Source of the DNA: Olleya marilimosa CAM030
GTDB taxonomy: Bacteria; Bacteroidota; Bacteroidia; Flavobacteriales; Flavobacteriaceae
Reading direction: 5' to 3'
Assembly: GCF_000518485.1 (NCBI RefSeq)
Contig: NZ_JADR01000008.1
Location: forward strand, 1 to 64,000
DNA length: 64,000 nt
In this document: one piece after another, positions 17,115 through 26,204 of the stretch
Position numbering within the stretch: the stretch's first letter is position 1
Layout of the letters: every line of letters begins with the position of its first letter
The notes under the pieces: generated by a model
Seen by the model: only the letters and a program-made list of their open reading frames with translations
Database searches by the model: none
What the model was told of the DNA's origin: nothing
Translations under genes and position numbers: made by a program

Positions 17115-17984
17115 ATGAAAGTTGCCATATTTAGCCAATTTCAGAAAAAAAAACCACTGGCGTCTTTAGAGGTTTTATTAGATGTTTTAAATAAAAAAAA
17201 TATTGAAATAATCATAGAGGAAGCCTTTTATAAAGGTGTGTCTCCAAAATTAAATACAGATTACTCAACCTTTAATAACTTAGATGCCAGCTATGATTTT
17301 TTAGTAAGTATTGGCGGAGATGGTACTATATTAAGAGCCATAACATTAGTGCGAGATTTAAATATCCCAATAGTAGGTGTCAATACAGGAAGATTAGGGT
17401 TTTTAGCAACTATCCAATATGACGAGATAGAAGCTGCAATACATGCCATTTTAGATAAAAAGTACGCTATTTCAGAACGTAGTTTATTAACTATTGAAAG
17501 CTCTGAGGATAATTCCGAAATTAATTCTTGCAATTTTGCTTTAAATGAAATTGCTGTAAGCAGAAAAAATACCACTTCTATGATTACGGTTGAAACCGAA
17601 TTAAACGGAGAATATCTTACGTCGTATTGGAGTGATGGTTTAATAATTTCAACACCAACAGGATCAACAGGATATTCCTTAAGTTGTGGTGGTCCAGTAA
17701 TAACACCTGATGCAGCAAGTTTAGTGTTAACACCAATTGCACCTCATAATTTAAGCGCAAGACCTTTAGTTATAGATGACAGCACTGTAATTACCTTAAA
17801 AGTAAACGGTCGTGAGAAAAAACATTTAGTGTCCCTAGATTCTAGAATTGCAACATTATCCAACAAAACTACAATTACAATAAAAAAAGCGCCATTTACT
17901 ATTAAAATGATAGTATTAAATAATGAGACTTTTCTTGATACACTCCGTAAAAAGCTACTTTGGGGTGAGGATAATAGAAATTAA
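17115..17984 (+). CDS. nadK: NAD kinase
   Basis: A 289-residue ATP-NAD kinase that makes NADP+ in the cytoplasm. The GGDGT motif (catalytic D69 in SIGGDGTILRA) and the glycine-rich nucleotide loop STPTGSTGYSLSCGGP are intact, and NALNEIAVSRK-type NE residues are present in FALNEIAVS. It is tightly linked to the CBS protein upstream. The length is normal for the family. Confidence 0.97.
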   Translation: MKVAIFSQFQKKKPLASLEVLLDVLNKKNIEIIIEEAFYKGVSPKLNTDYSTFNNLDASYDFLVSIGGDGTILRAITLVRDLNIPIVGVNTGRLGFLATIQYDEIEAAIHAILDKKYAISERSLLTIESSEDNSEINSCNFALNEIAVSRKNTTSMITVETELNGEYLTSYWSDGLIISTPTGSTGYSLSCGGPVITPDAASLVLTPIAPHNLSARPLVIDDSTVITLKVNGREKKHLVSLDSRIATLSNKTTITIKKAPFTIKMIVLNNETFLDTLRKKLLWGEDNRN

Positions 17985-18034
17985 ACAATAAATTGTTGTT
18001 AAATCTGTTTAAAAGTGTAACTATTTCAATCAAA

Positions 18035-18066
18035 TTGTTATAGGCTAATCTTATTTATTATATTTG
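18035..18066 (+). promoter_or_regulatory. Candidate promoter for the DUF6089-uppS-bamA operon
   Basis: TTG at 18035-18037, 21 nt, then TATATTTG at 18059-18066 fits the Bacteroidetes sigma-A consensus and lies 17 nt upstream of the DUF6089 start codon, giving a very short leader. Confidence 0.6.
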
Positions 18067-18082
18067 CAAACTTTGAAGATTT

Positions 18083-18772
18083 ATGAAGCAGTTAACAGTA
18101 GTAGTTTTAACATTTTTATGCATACAATTAAGTAGTGCACAAATCAACGAGTTTGGGTTGTATTTGGGTGGTTCTAATTTTATTGGAGATGTAGGTGCTA
18201 CAGACTATATTGCACCTAGCCAATTAGCAATTGGTGCTATTTATAAATGGAACAGAAGTCCTAGACACTCATACAGGATCTCTTTAACCTTTACAGAATT
18301 AGAAGGTATTGATATTAACTCAGATGATCCAAGTAGACAAATAAGAGGCTTTGAGTTTAATAATCAAATTATTGAACTGTCTGCTGGTTTAGAATTTACA
18401 TTTTTTGATTTTAACTTGCATCAAGGTAACTTTGTGTCCACACCATACCTATATACAGGTTTTAGTGTCGCACAACATGATAACTTTTATTATAACAATT
18501 TAGGAGAAACACAGTCTGAAGACACACAAAGCTATGCTTGGGGAATACCTATGGTAATTGGTTTTAAAGCAGCTGTAACCCCTGAGTTTGTTTTAGCTTT
18601 TGAAGTTGGTGCACGTTATACCTTCTCTGACGAGTTGGATGGTAGTGTTCCTGATGCAGGAGAGCTGTCAAGCAGAAGTTTTGGAAATTTAAATAATAAT
18701 GATTGGTATACTTTTACAGGCGTAACGTTAACTTACACCTTTGGAAAAAACCCATGTTACTGCGGATTTTAA
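18083..18772 (+). CDS. DUF6089 family outer-membrane beta-barrel protein
   Basis: A 229-residue protein with a signal peptide (cleavage after LSSAQ, about residue 19) and strands alternating polar and hydrophobic residues. The N terminus of the mature chain, INEFGLYLGGSNFIGDVG, is typical of DUF6089, a family always found next to uppS and bamA in Flavobacteriaceae. It is probably an outer-membrane barrel client or accessory of envelope assembly; the function is unknown. The last bases of the gene overlap or abut the uppS start. Confidence 0.88.
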   Translation: MKQLTVVVLTFLCIQLSSAQINEFGLYLGGSNFIGDVGATDYIAPSQLAIGAIYKWNRSPRHSYRISLTFTELEGIDINSDDPSRQIRGFEFNNQIIELSAGLEFTFFDFNLHQGNFVSTPYLYTGFSVAQHDNFYYNNLGETQSEDTQSYAWGIPMVIGFKAAVTPEFVLAFEVGARYTFSDELDGSVPDAGELSSRSFGNLNNNDWYTFTGVTLTYTFGKNPCYCGF

Positions 18773-18773
18773 A

Positions 18774-19514
18774 GTGAATATACAAGACCAAATACAAAAA
18801 CAACATTTGCCAAAGCATGTCGCCATAATTATGGATGGTAATGGTCGTTGGGCAAAACAAAAAGGAATGCTACGTGCTTTTGGTCATGAAAATGGTACAA
18901 AATCTGTACGTCAAACCGTAGAAGCTTGCGCAGAGTTAGGTGTTAAACATTTAACACTTTATGCCTTTTCAACAGAAAATTGGAATCGTCCAAAGTTAGA
19001 AGTTGATACACTAATGAAGCTTTTAGTATCCTCATTAAAAAAAGAAATCAAAACCCTTTTAGATAATAATATAAAACTAAAAGCAATTGGTAATTTAAAA
19101 TCATTACCAAAAAAAGTATATAAGGAGTTGCACGAAGTTATGGATTTAACTAAGGACAATACACATATGGATTTGACATTAGCATTAAGCTATGGCTCTA
19201 GAGAAGAGCTGCTAAATGCTGTTAAAGAAATAAGTGCTAAAGTTAAAAATAATATAATTTCTACAGAAAATATTGACGAATCGGTATTTAATGCACATCT
19301 TTACACGCAGACGTTACCAGATGTAGATTTACTTATTAGAACAAGTGGAGAGCAACGCATTAGTAACTTTTTGTTATGGCAAATAGCTTATGCAGAATTG
19401 TACTTTACACCAGTACTTTGGCCAGACTTTACAAAGCAACACTTATGTGAAGCTATTATAGAATATCAAAAAAGAGAACGACGATTTGGGAAAACCAGTG
19501 AACAAATTAGCTAA
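18774..19514 (+). CDS. uppS: Isoprenyl transferase (undecaprenyl diphosphate synthase), GTG start
   Basis: A 246-residue cis-prenyltransferase that makes the C55 lipid carrier precursor for peptidoglycan and LPS sugars. Catalytic D21 lies in IIMDGNGRWA; later motifs YAFSTENWNRP, SYGSREEL and LLIRTSGEQRISNFLLWQ are intact. No in-frame ATG precedes D21. I choose the GTG at 18774, 1 nt after the DUF6089 stop, because it gives the normal family N terminus; a TTG at 18741 inside DUF6089 is the alternative. Translation is likely coupled to the upstream gene. Confidence 0.95.
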   Translation: MNIQDQIQKQHLPKHVAIIMDGNGRWAKQKGMLRAFGHENGTKSVRQTVEACAELGVKHLTLYAFSTENWNRPKLEVDTLMKLLVSSLKKEIKTLLDNNIKLKAIGNLKSLPKKVYKELHEVMDLTKDNTHMDLTLALSYGSREELLNAVKEISAKVKNNIISTENIDESVFNAHLYTQTLPDVDLLIRTSGEQRISNFLLWQIAYAELYFTPVLWPDFTKQHLCEAIIEYQKRERRFGKTSEQIS

Positions 19515-22101
19515 ACAATTACCATTGAAAACAATATTAAATTACACCTTGTTAGCACTAATGCTTATTAGTGCTTTATCTGTTAAAGCACAAGACTTAA
19601 GCTACGAAGACGGTAAAAAATTAATTCTAGCCGAAATTACCGTAAAAGGGAACACTAGTTTTAGTGAGCAAACCATTATAACCTATTCTGGATTAAGAAA
19701 AGGTGCAGAAATAATGATTCCTGGAGAAGAAATTAGTGATGCTATCAAAAAGTTATGGAAATCTAATTTATTTAATGATATCGAAGTTTACTTGCTAAAA
19801 GTAGAAGGTGATAATGCCTTTCTTGAAATTAGATTAACAGACTTGCCAGAACTTAACGAAGTTAAAATTACTGGAGTTAAAAAAGGTAAGCACGAAACTA
19901 TTTTAAAAGAAAATAAGCTTCAAAAAGGGACCAAAGTAACGGAAAACTTAGTAACAACTACCGAGAATTATTTAGAAAATAAATATAAAAAGGACGGATT
20001 TTTAAATGCTAATGTGCAAGTAAAAACTACCGAAATTAAAAACGACTCAATAGCTAAGTCTTTAGTAAACATGGTTGTTGCTATTGATAGAGGTCAAAAA
20101 GTTAAAGTAAAAAACATAGATTTTGAAGGTAATAGTGTTTTAAGTGATAAGAAGCTTAGAAAAGCCATGAAAAACACTAAAAAAATTAACCCTATCAGAA
20201 TCTTAAAACGTTCTAAGTTTATTGAAGCAGACTATAAAGAAGACTTATCTAGCCTAATTGATAGATATAAAGAAGTAGGATATAGAGATGCAAGAATAAT
20301 ATCAGACTCGTTAATTATTAATGATGATAAAACGGTGTCTTTAAATATTACACTTGAAGAGGGAGAAAAATATACTTTTGGAGACGTAACGTTTATTGGT
20401 AATACAGTGTATTCTGATGAGGTTTTAAAAAGAAAGTTACGTATTGAAAAAGGAGATACATATAATGGTGTGCAACTTCAAAAACGAATTGCAGATAACA
20501 CTAAGCCAGATGGTGATGATTTAACAAACTTATATCAAAACAATGGATATTTATTCTCTACAATTAACCCAGTTGAGGTTAATGCAGATGGAAATGTAAT
20601 TGATATGGAAATCAGAATATCAGAAGGTAAACCTGTGTATTTTGACAAAGTATCTGTAGTTGGTAACAAAAAGACTAACGACCACGTTATTTATAGAGAG
20701 ATCAGAACAAGACCAGGAGAATTATATAGTAAAGAAAACGTAGTACGTACTATTAGAGAGTTAAGTCAATTAGGATTTTTTGATGCGGAGCAATTAACAC
20801 CTAACTTTAAAAACCCAAATCCAGAAGAAGGATCAATAGATATGGAATATTCTCTAGTAGAGTCTGGTTCTAGTCAAATCGAACTTCAAGGAGGTTATGG
20901 TGGAGGAGGTTTTATAGGTACCTTAGGATTATCTTTTAATAACTTCTCTATTAAAGATATATTTAAAAAGGATGCTTATACACCAATACCAATGGGTGAC
21001 GGTCAAAAATTATCTTTAAGATTACAAGCAAGTCGATTTTTTCAAACCTATAGTTTTTCATTCTCTGAGCCTTGGTTAGGAGGAAAAAAACCAGTACAAT
21101 TTTCAACGTCGTTATCACATACAAAGCAATTTTTATATGATGCGACAACTGGAAATGCAGATAAGGATAAGCGTTTTAATATTACAGGTATAACCTTTGG
21201 ATTAGCAAAACGTTTATCTATTCCAGACGATTTCTTTACATTATCTCAAGCAGTTAGTTTTCAACACTACAACTTAAAAAACTATAATACTGGTTTATTT
21301 ACATTTGGAGACGGTTACTCTAACAACCTATCTTATACTTTAGGATTAAGCAGAAACAACACGTTTAACGATCCTATTTTCCCAATGGGAGGATCAAGTT
21401 TTACAGCAACAGCTAAATTATCTATACCTTATTCTTTATTTAGTAGTGTAGACTATACAGCTTTAAGTATTGAAAGAGCAGAAAATCAAGCAGTAGTTAA
21501 CGACACTAATGCAAACGTAATTCTTAGAAACGAAGCTGCAGCTAGAATTAGCGAAATTGATCAAGAACGTTTCAAGTGGTTAGAATTTTACAAAGTTAAA
21601 TTTAGAGGAGATTGGTATACAAGACTAGTAGACAAGTTAGTATTAAGACCAAGTGTAGAGTTTGGATTTTTAGGAGCTTACAATCAAGATAGAGGTGTGA
21701 TTCCTTTTGAGCGTTTCTTTGTTGGAGGAGATGGACTTGGAAGCTATAGTTTAGATGGTAGAGAAGCAGTAGCCTTACGTGGTTACCCAAATCAAGCATT
21801 ATCATCTCAAGATGGAGGAACAATTTATAACAAATTCTCATTAGAGTTAAGATATCCTATTACTTTAAAGCAATCTGCTAAAATATATGCATTAGGATTT
21901 TTAGAAGCAGGTTCTTCTTACGATAATTTTAAAGACTACAATCCTTTTACACTTAAAAGATCTGCAGGTTTTGGTGTCAGAATCTTTATGCCAGCATTTG
22001 GATTATTAGGGATTGACTTAGGTCATGGATTTGATCCTTTACCAGGAAGCTCTGTTAAACATGGTTGGGAAACACACTTTATTATTGGTCAACAATTTTA
22101 A
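19498..22101 (+). CDS. bamA: Outer membrane protein assembly factor BamA, GTG start
   Basis: An 867-residue Omp85 protein. With the GTG at 19498 the N terminus is a proper signal peptide (basic MNKLAKQ, hydrophobic stretch, cleavage after SVKAQ). The only nearby ATG (19561) would lack the basic part. Five POTRA-like repeats (about 35-440, e.g. ILAEITVKGNTSFSEQTI) precede the 16-strand barrel, which ends in HFIIGQQF with a terminal aromatic residue. BamA inserts barrel proteins into the outer membrane. The start overlaps the end of uppS by 17 nt. Confidence 0.95.
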   Translation: MNKLAKQLPLKTILNYTLLALMLISALSVKAQDLSYEDGKKLILAEITVKGNTSFSEQTIITYSGLRKGAEIMIPGEEISDAIKKLWKSNLFNDIEVYLLKVEGDNAFLEIRLTDLPELNEVKITGVKKGKHETILKENKLQKGTKVTENLVTTTENYLENKYKKDGFLNANVQVKTTEIKNDSIAKSLVNMVVAIDRGQKVKVKNIDFEGNSVLSDKKLRKAMKNTKKINPIRILKRSKFIEADYKEDLSSLIDRYKEVGYRDARIISDSLIINDDKTVSLNITLEEGEKYTFGDVTFIGNTVYSDEVLKRKLRIEKGDTYNGVQLQKRIADNTKPDGDDLTNLYQNNGYLFSTINPVEVNADGNVIDMEIRISEGKPVYFDKVSVVGNKKTNDHVIYREIRTRPGELYSKENVVRTIRELSQLGFFDAEQLTPNFKNPNPEEGSIDMEYSLVESGSSQIELQGGYGGGGFIGTLGLSFNNFSIKDIFKKDAYTPIPMGDGQKLSLRLQASRFFQTYSFSFSEPWLGGKKPVQFSTSLSHTKQFLYDATTGNADKDKRFNITGITFGLAKRLSIPDDFFTLSQAVSFQHYNLKNYNTGLFTFGDGYSNNLSYTLGLSRNNTFNDPIFPMGGSSFTATAKLSIPYSLFSSVDYTALSIERAENQAVVNDTNANVILRNEAAARISEIDQERFKWLEFYKVKFRGDWYTRLVDKLVLRPSVEFGFLGAYNQDRGVIPFERFFVGGDGLGSYSLDGREAVALRGYPNQALSSQDGGTIYNKFSLELRYPITLKQSAKIYALGFLEAGSSYDNFKDYNPFTLKRSAGFGVRIFMPAFGLLGIDLGHGFDPLPGSSVKHGWETHFIIGQQF

Positions 22102-22332
22102 TTAATATATCACTAAACCTAATTAAATCAATAAATAACAATTATAGTTTTTTGTTTTTTATATTTTTGGCACGATATTTTCTAATAACCTAATAAGGAT
22201 TTGATAAAAGAATTAAAATTTTTAAAATTAAAATTCGTTATTTTGAAAATACTTACTCAAAAAACTATTCTATTTACAATGAATTAAGTTATTTTGAGTT
22301 TATAATCAAGAAATAATAAAACAAATTCCAAA

Positions 22333-23346
22333 ATGAAAATAAAAGTTCTTATTGTATTGGTAATGCTTGCAGCAGGTTTTTCTGCTAGTGCACAACGTGG
22401 CGTTAGGATTGGTTACATTGATACAGAATATATTTTAGAAAACATTCCAGAATATACTGAAGCAACTAGTCAATTAGAAAGCAAAGTCCAAAAATGGAAA
22501 ACAGAAATTGAAGGCAAACTTAATGATGTTAAGCAAAAACGCGAAGCGCTTAATAACGAAAAAGCATTGCTGACTAAAGAGTTGATTGACGAGCGTGAAG
22601 AAGATCTTTTATTTGAAGAAAAAGAAATTTTAGATTATCAACAAAAGCGATTTGGTCCAAATGGAGATTTAATGATCCAAAAAAGACAGTTAATGCAGCC
22701 AGTTCAAGATCAAATTTTTCAAGCAGTTCAAGATATTGCTAAAGCTAAAAAATATGATTTTGTATTTGATAAGTCAGCCGATGTTGTAATGCTGTATTCA
22801 GCAGAGCGATTTGATATGAGCGAGCAAATTATCAGAACAATTTCTAGAGCTTCAAAACGTACACAAGCTAAAAATAAGGCAGAAAGAAAAGATGCTAAAG
22901 ACGAAGATGTTATAGTAGAAATAAATGAAGCACAAGAAGAACGTCAAAAAATATTAGACGATAAAAAAGCAGAAAGAGAAGCAGCTACTGAAGCAAGAAA
23001 AAAAGAACTTTTAGAGGCTAGAGAAGCTAAAAAGAAAGAAGCTGCAGACCGAAGAGCACAAATATTAGAAGATCGCGCTAAAGCAAGAGAGGAAAAGCTT
23101 AAAGAAAGAAACGGAAATACAGAAACTGAAACTAATGACGTATCTGAAGACCGTAATGAAGAGGACAAAGTAAATCAAGAAGACGCTCCAAAAACTAGAG
23201 AGCAAATTTTAGAAGAAAAAAGACAACAAAAATTAGCAGATAGAGAAGCCAGAAAATTAGAACTTGAAGCTAAAAGAAAAAAAATCTTAGAAGATCGTAA
23301 AAAAGCTAAAGACGAAAAAGAGAGCCAAGACAACGAAGATAACTAA
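22333..23346 (+). CDS. OmpH/Skp family chaperone with long charged tail
   Basis: A 337-residue periplasmic protein. A signal peptide (to about residue 20, FSASAQ) and an OmpH/Skp region (about 25-175: VRIGYIDTEYILENIPEYTEA, long helices, YDFVFDKSADVVMLY) are followed by about 150 residues extremely rich in K, R, E, D and A. The tail is predicted coiled coil with repeated units such as REQILEEKRQQKLADREARK and an NGNTETETND linker in the middle. Skp proteins carry unfolded barrel proteins to BamA, encoded just upstream. Normal Skp is about 170 residues (as the next gene), so the tail is a large addition. Confidence 0.92.
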   Translation: MKIKVLIVLVMLAAGFSASAQRGVRIGYIDTEYILENIPEYTEATSQLESKVQKWKTEIEGKLNDVKQKREALNNEKALLTKELIDEREEDLLFEEKEILDYQQKRFGPNGDLMIQKRQLMQPVQDQIFQAVQDIAKAKKYDFVFDKSADVVMLYSAERFDMSEQIIRTISRASKRTQAKNKAERKDAKDEDVIVEINEAQEERQKILDDKKAEREAATEARKKELLEAREAKKKEAADRRAQILEDRAKAREEKLKERNGNTETETNDVSEDRNEEDKVNQEDAPKTREQILEEKRQQKLADREARKLELEAKRKKILEDRKKAKDEKESQDNEDN

Positions 23347-23388
23347 GACAAATATTAATAATTATAACACACAAATACTTTTTTAAAA

Positions 23389-23898
23389 ATGAAACAAATT
23401 AAAACACTTTTATTTGCAGCAGCATTATTTATTGGTGCAACAAGTTTTACAAATGCTCAAACCAAAGTAGCTCATATTAATACAGGAGAACTTGTTGAGT
23501 CTATGCCAGAAATGAAGTTAGCTAAAGCTGAAATGGAAAAGGTAGGTAAAACTTTTCAAGCAGATATTCAAGAAATGGTACAAGAATACCAAACCAAAGC
23601 AAAAAGATACGAATCTGAAGCTGCAACTAAAACTAACGAAGTAAACCAACAACGTGGTGAAGAGTTAGCACAAATGCAACAAAGTATCCGTCAGTTTCAA
23701 GCAGATTCTCAAAATCAAATTGACAAAAAAGAATTTGACTTATTAAAGCCTATTACAGATAAAGCTAAAGCAGCTATCATTAAAGTTGGTAAAGCACAAG
23801 GTTTTAATTACATATTAGATTCTTCTCAAGGATCAGGTGTCATTATGGCTGAAGGTAAAGACTTATTAAAAGACGTTCAAAAAGAATTAGGATTTTAA
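23389..23898 (+). CDS. OmpH/Skp family periplasmic chaperone
   Basis: A 169-residue protein of normal Skp length: signal peptide (cleavage after FTNAQ, about residue 23), then TKVAHINTGELVESMPEMKLA, two long charged helices forming the tentacle, and a closing NYILDSSQGSGVIMAEGKDL. In homologues trimers hold unfolded outer-membrane proteins in the periplasm. It lies 42 nt after the long paralogue; the two and bamA form a functional group. A terminator follows. Confidence 0.95.
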   Translation: MKQIKTLLFAAALFIGATSFTNAQTKVAHINTGELVESMPEMKLAKAEMEKVGKTFQADIQEMVQEYQTKAKRYESEAATKTNEVNQQRGEELAQMQQSIRQFQADSQNQIDKKEFDLLKPITDKAKAAIIKVGKAQGFNYILDSSQGSGVIMAEGKDLLKDVQKELGF

Positions 23899-23917
23899 TT
23901 AAAATCCCTTTCAAATT

Positions 23918-23955
23918 AAAAAAAGCTGTCTAACTTTAGACAGCTTTTTTTATTT
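23918..23955 (+). terminator. Rho-independent terminator between ompH and murI
   Basis: AAAAAAAGCTGTCTA (23918-23932) pairs with TAGACAGCTTTTTTT (23937-23951) around ACTT, followed by T-rich sequence. It ends the envelope operon 11-25 nt before the murI start at 23962, so murI is either read through or uses a leader embedded in this hairpin. Confidence 0.85.
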
Positions 23956-23961
23956 ATAATT

Positions 23962-24741
23962 ATGAGTAAACAACCCATTGGTATTTTTGATTCTGGAGTA
24001 GGTGGAACATCCATCTGGAAAGCTATTCATGGATTACTTCCTAACGAGAATACAATTTATCTTGCAGATAGTATTAATGCACCATATGGTCCAAAAGGAA
24101 AAGAGGCTATTATAGCGCTTTCTGAGAAAAATACAGAGTATTTGCTTAATCAAAACAGTAAGCTAATTGTAGTAGCTTGTAATACAGCCACGACTAATGC
24201 TATTAAACACCTTAGACAAAAGTATAAGACACCTATTATTGGTATAGAACCTGCTATAAAACCAGCTGCTTTAAATACAAAAACTAAATCCATAGGTATT
24301 TTGGCTACTAGAGGTACTTTAAGTAGTGAGTTGTTTCATAACACCTCTTTGTTGTATAGTGATGGTATTACTATTATTGAGCAAGAAGGTGAAGGTATTG
24401 TACAATTAATAGAAAGCGGTAATATCGTATCTAGTCAAATGACAGATTTGCTTAAAACGTATCTTAAACCTATGATACAAGCAAATATTGATTATCTAGT
24501 TTTAGGGTGTACACATTACCCATATTTAGTTCCTCAGCTTTTAAAACTTCTACCTAGTCATGTTAAGATTATAGATTCTGGTGCTGCAGTTGCTAGACAA
24601 ACAAAATCTGTTTTAGAACAACACGGTTTATTAAATCAAGTAGTTAATAAACCTGCTTTAAAGTTTTATTCTAACAATAATCCGGTAATTATGAAAGATT
24701 TGTTAGATGGTGATTTTGAAGTTGAATTTTTAAGCTTTTGA
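23962..24741 (+). CDS. murI: Glutamate racemase
   Basis: A 259-residue racemase that supplies D-glutamate for peptidoglycan. Catalytic cysteines C73 (VVACNTATTNA) and C182 (LGCTHYPYL) and the N-terminal D10-S11 (GIFDSGVGG) are present. It lies only 20 bp after the terminator stem of the ompH operon, which leaves little room for a separate promoter. The pairing of murI with bamA/ompH genes is conserved in Flavobacteriaceae. Confidence 0.97.
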   Translation: MSKQPIGIFDSGVGGTSIWKAIHGLLPNENTIYLADSINAPYGPKGKEAIIALSEKNTEYLLNQNSKLIVVACNTATTNAIKHLRQKYKTPIIGIEPAIKPAALNTKTKSIGILATRGTLSSELFHNTSLLYSDGITIIEQEGEGIVQLIESGNIVSSQMTDLLKTYLKPMIQANIDYLVLGCTHYPYLVPQLLKLLPSHVKIIDSGAAVARQTKSVLEQHGLLNQVVNKPALKFYSNNNPVIMKDLLDGDFEVEFLSF

Positions 24742-24830
24742 TATTGGGTAATAAAATTTTGGATTAAACACGTTAAAATAAGTACGATACTTCCCGAATA
24801 ATATAAGATGCTTTCCAAATAAAAGTCAAC

Positions 24831-24867
24831 AAAAAAACCACGACATTTAAAAATGCGTGGTTTTTTT
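24831..24867. terminator. Bidirectional rho-independent terminator
   Basis: AAAAAAACCACG (24831-24842) pairs with CGTGGTTTTTTT (24856-24867), with a CATTT/AAATG extension inside, between convergent murI and rpsU. Confidence 0.88.
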
Positions 24868-24886
24868 ATATAAATAAAGTAGTTAA

Positions 24887-25081
24887 TTATATATTCTCTG
24901 CGTCTCTAAGACCTTGAATATAACTAGCTTTTTGTATTTGTCTTCTGTTTTTTACAGATGGCTTAGTAAAGTATTGCTTCTCTCTTAAGTTTTGCATAAC
25001 TTTTACGTTTCTGTGCTTACGTTTGTAACGTTTTAGAGCACGTTCTATATTTTCGCCTTCTTTTATTTCAATTCTTAACAT
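24887..25081 (-). CDS. rpsU: 30S ribosomal protein S21
   Basis: A 64-residue basic protein with the bS21 pattern: MLRIEIKEGENIERALKRYKRK, then KVMQNLREKQYFTKPSVKNRRQ. In Bacteroidetes bS21 helps sequester the anti-Shine-Dalgarno end of 16S rRNA, consistent with the lack of Shine-Dalgarno sites seen in this window. It is followed downstream by the shared terminator and lies 102 nt from the rpoD stop codon. Confidence 0.97.
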   Translation of the reverse strand: MLRIEIKEGENIERALKRYKRKHRNVKVMQNLREKQYFTKPSVKNRRQIQKASYIQGLRDAENI

Positions 25082-25183
25082 ATCTAAATTTTAAATCTGG
25101 TGCAAATATCTATTAAATTAAAATATAATTCAAATTAATATTGCATTTTTTTACTATTTAATATCTAAAAAAGTCTATTTGGT

Positions 25184-26047
25184 TTATCCTAAATAGGTTT
25201 TTAATATCTTACTCTTAGAAGTTTGACGTAAACGTCTGATTCCTTTTTCTCTAATTTGTCTTACACGCTCACGTGTTAAGTCAAATGTACGACCTATTTC
25301 GTCTAATGTCATTGCTGGTTGATCGCTTAAACCAAAGTTAAGTCTAATAACATCACTTTCTCTAGGTGTTAAAGTTTCTAAAGCTCTGTCAATCTCAGTA
25401 TTTAATGATTCTCTCATTAAATTAGTATCTGGATTTGGAGAGTCGTTAGAGCTAACTAAGTCATATAAACTATAATCTTCACCTTCTTTTAAAGGTGCAT
25501 CCATTGACACGTGTCTGCTAGAAATTTTCATAGATTGCTTAACATCACTTATAGTCAAATCAAGCTCTTTTGCGATTTCTGAAGCACTAGGTGGTCTTTG
25601 ATTAACTTGCTCTAGATGAGACGTTACTTTTCTAATCTTATTTATAGATCCAATTTTATTTAATGGTAATCTAACAATTCTAGATTGTTCTGCTAAAGCA
25701 GAAAGAATTGCTTGTCTGATCCACCAAACAGCATAAGAAATAAATTTAAATCCTCTAGTTTCATCAAAACGCTTGGCAGCTTTTACAAGTCCTGCATTAC
25801 CTTCATTAATTAAATCTGGTAACGTTAATCCTTGGTTTTGATATTGTTTTGCAACAGAAACTACAAAACGTAAGTTAGCAGTGGTAAGTAAATCTAAAGA
25901 TTTTTGACAGCCTTCTCTAATTTTTTGAGCTAACTCGACCTCTTCCTCTGCTGTAATCATGGGAAGTTTGCTAATGTCTTGTAAGTATTTGTCTAGTGAT
26001 TTAGATTCGCGGTTGGTAACTTGCTTGGTAATTTTTAATTGCCTCAT
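25184..26047 (-). CDS. rpoD: Primary RNA polymerase sigma factor (RpoD/SigA, Bacteroidetes type)
   Basis: A 287-residue group 1 sigma factor without region 1.1. Region 1.2/2 has [45 protein letters not shown] and [17 protein letters not shown]. Region 3 follows, and region 4 has [20 protein letters not shown]-type helix-turn-helix ([23 protein letters not shown]). This short form recognises TTG-N~20-TAnnTTTG promoters, of which several are seen in the window. It lies in the same direction as rpsU. Confidence 0.97.
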   Translation of the reverse strand: MRQLKITKQVTNRESKSLDKYLQDISKLPMITAEEEVELAQKIREGCQKSLDLLTTANLRFVVSVAKQYQNQGLTLPDLINEGNAGLVKAAKRFDETRGFKFISYAVWWIRQAILSALAEQSRIVRLPLNKIGSINKIRKVTSHLEQVNQRPPSASEIAKELDLTISDVKQSMKISSRHVSMDAPLKEGEDYSLYDLVSSNDSPNPDTNLMRESLNTEIDRALETLTPRESDVIRLNFGLSDQPAMTLDEIGRTFDLTRERVRQIREKGIRRLRQTSKSKILKTYLG

Positions 26048-26204
26048 TCAGTCCAAATTGTTTTAAAGTTATACCTACAATCTAACATAATTTTTGACAA
26101 ATCCTAATTATTAACAGTTTCTTTTTAAGAAACAGCCCAAACAACTAAATTTCATTAAAAAATCATTTAAAAACGACTAAAAAATGTTAAAATTTTAAAT
26201 TTTA

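Noticed and set aside
22944-23168. Minus-strand open frame opposite the OmpH tail
   Set aside because: Low-complexity Ser/Leu-rich protein typical of the antisense of a Lys/Glu-rich coiled coil; no independent evidence.
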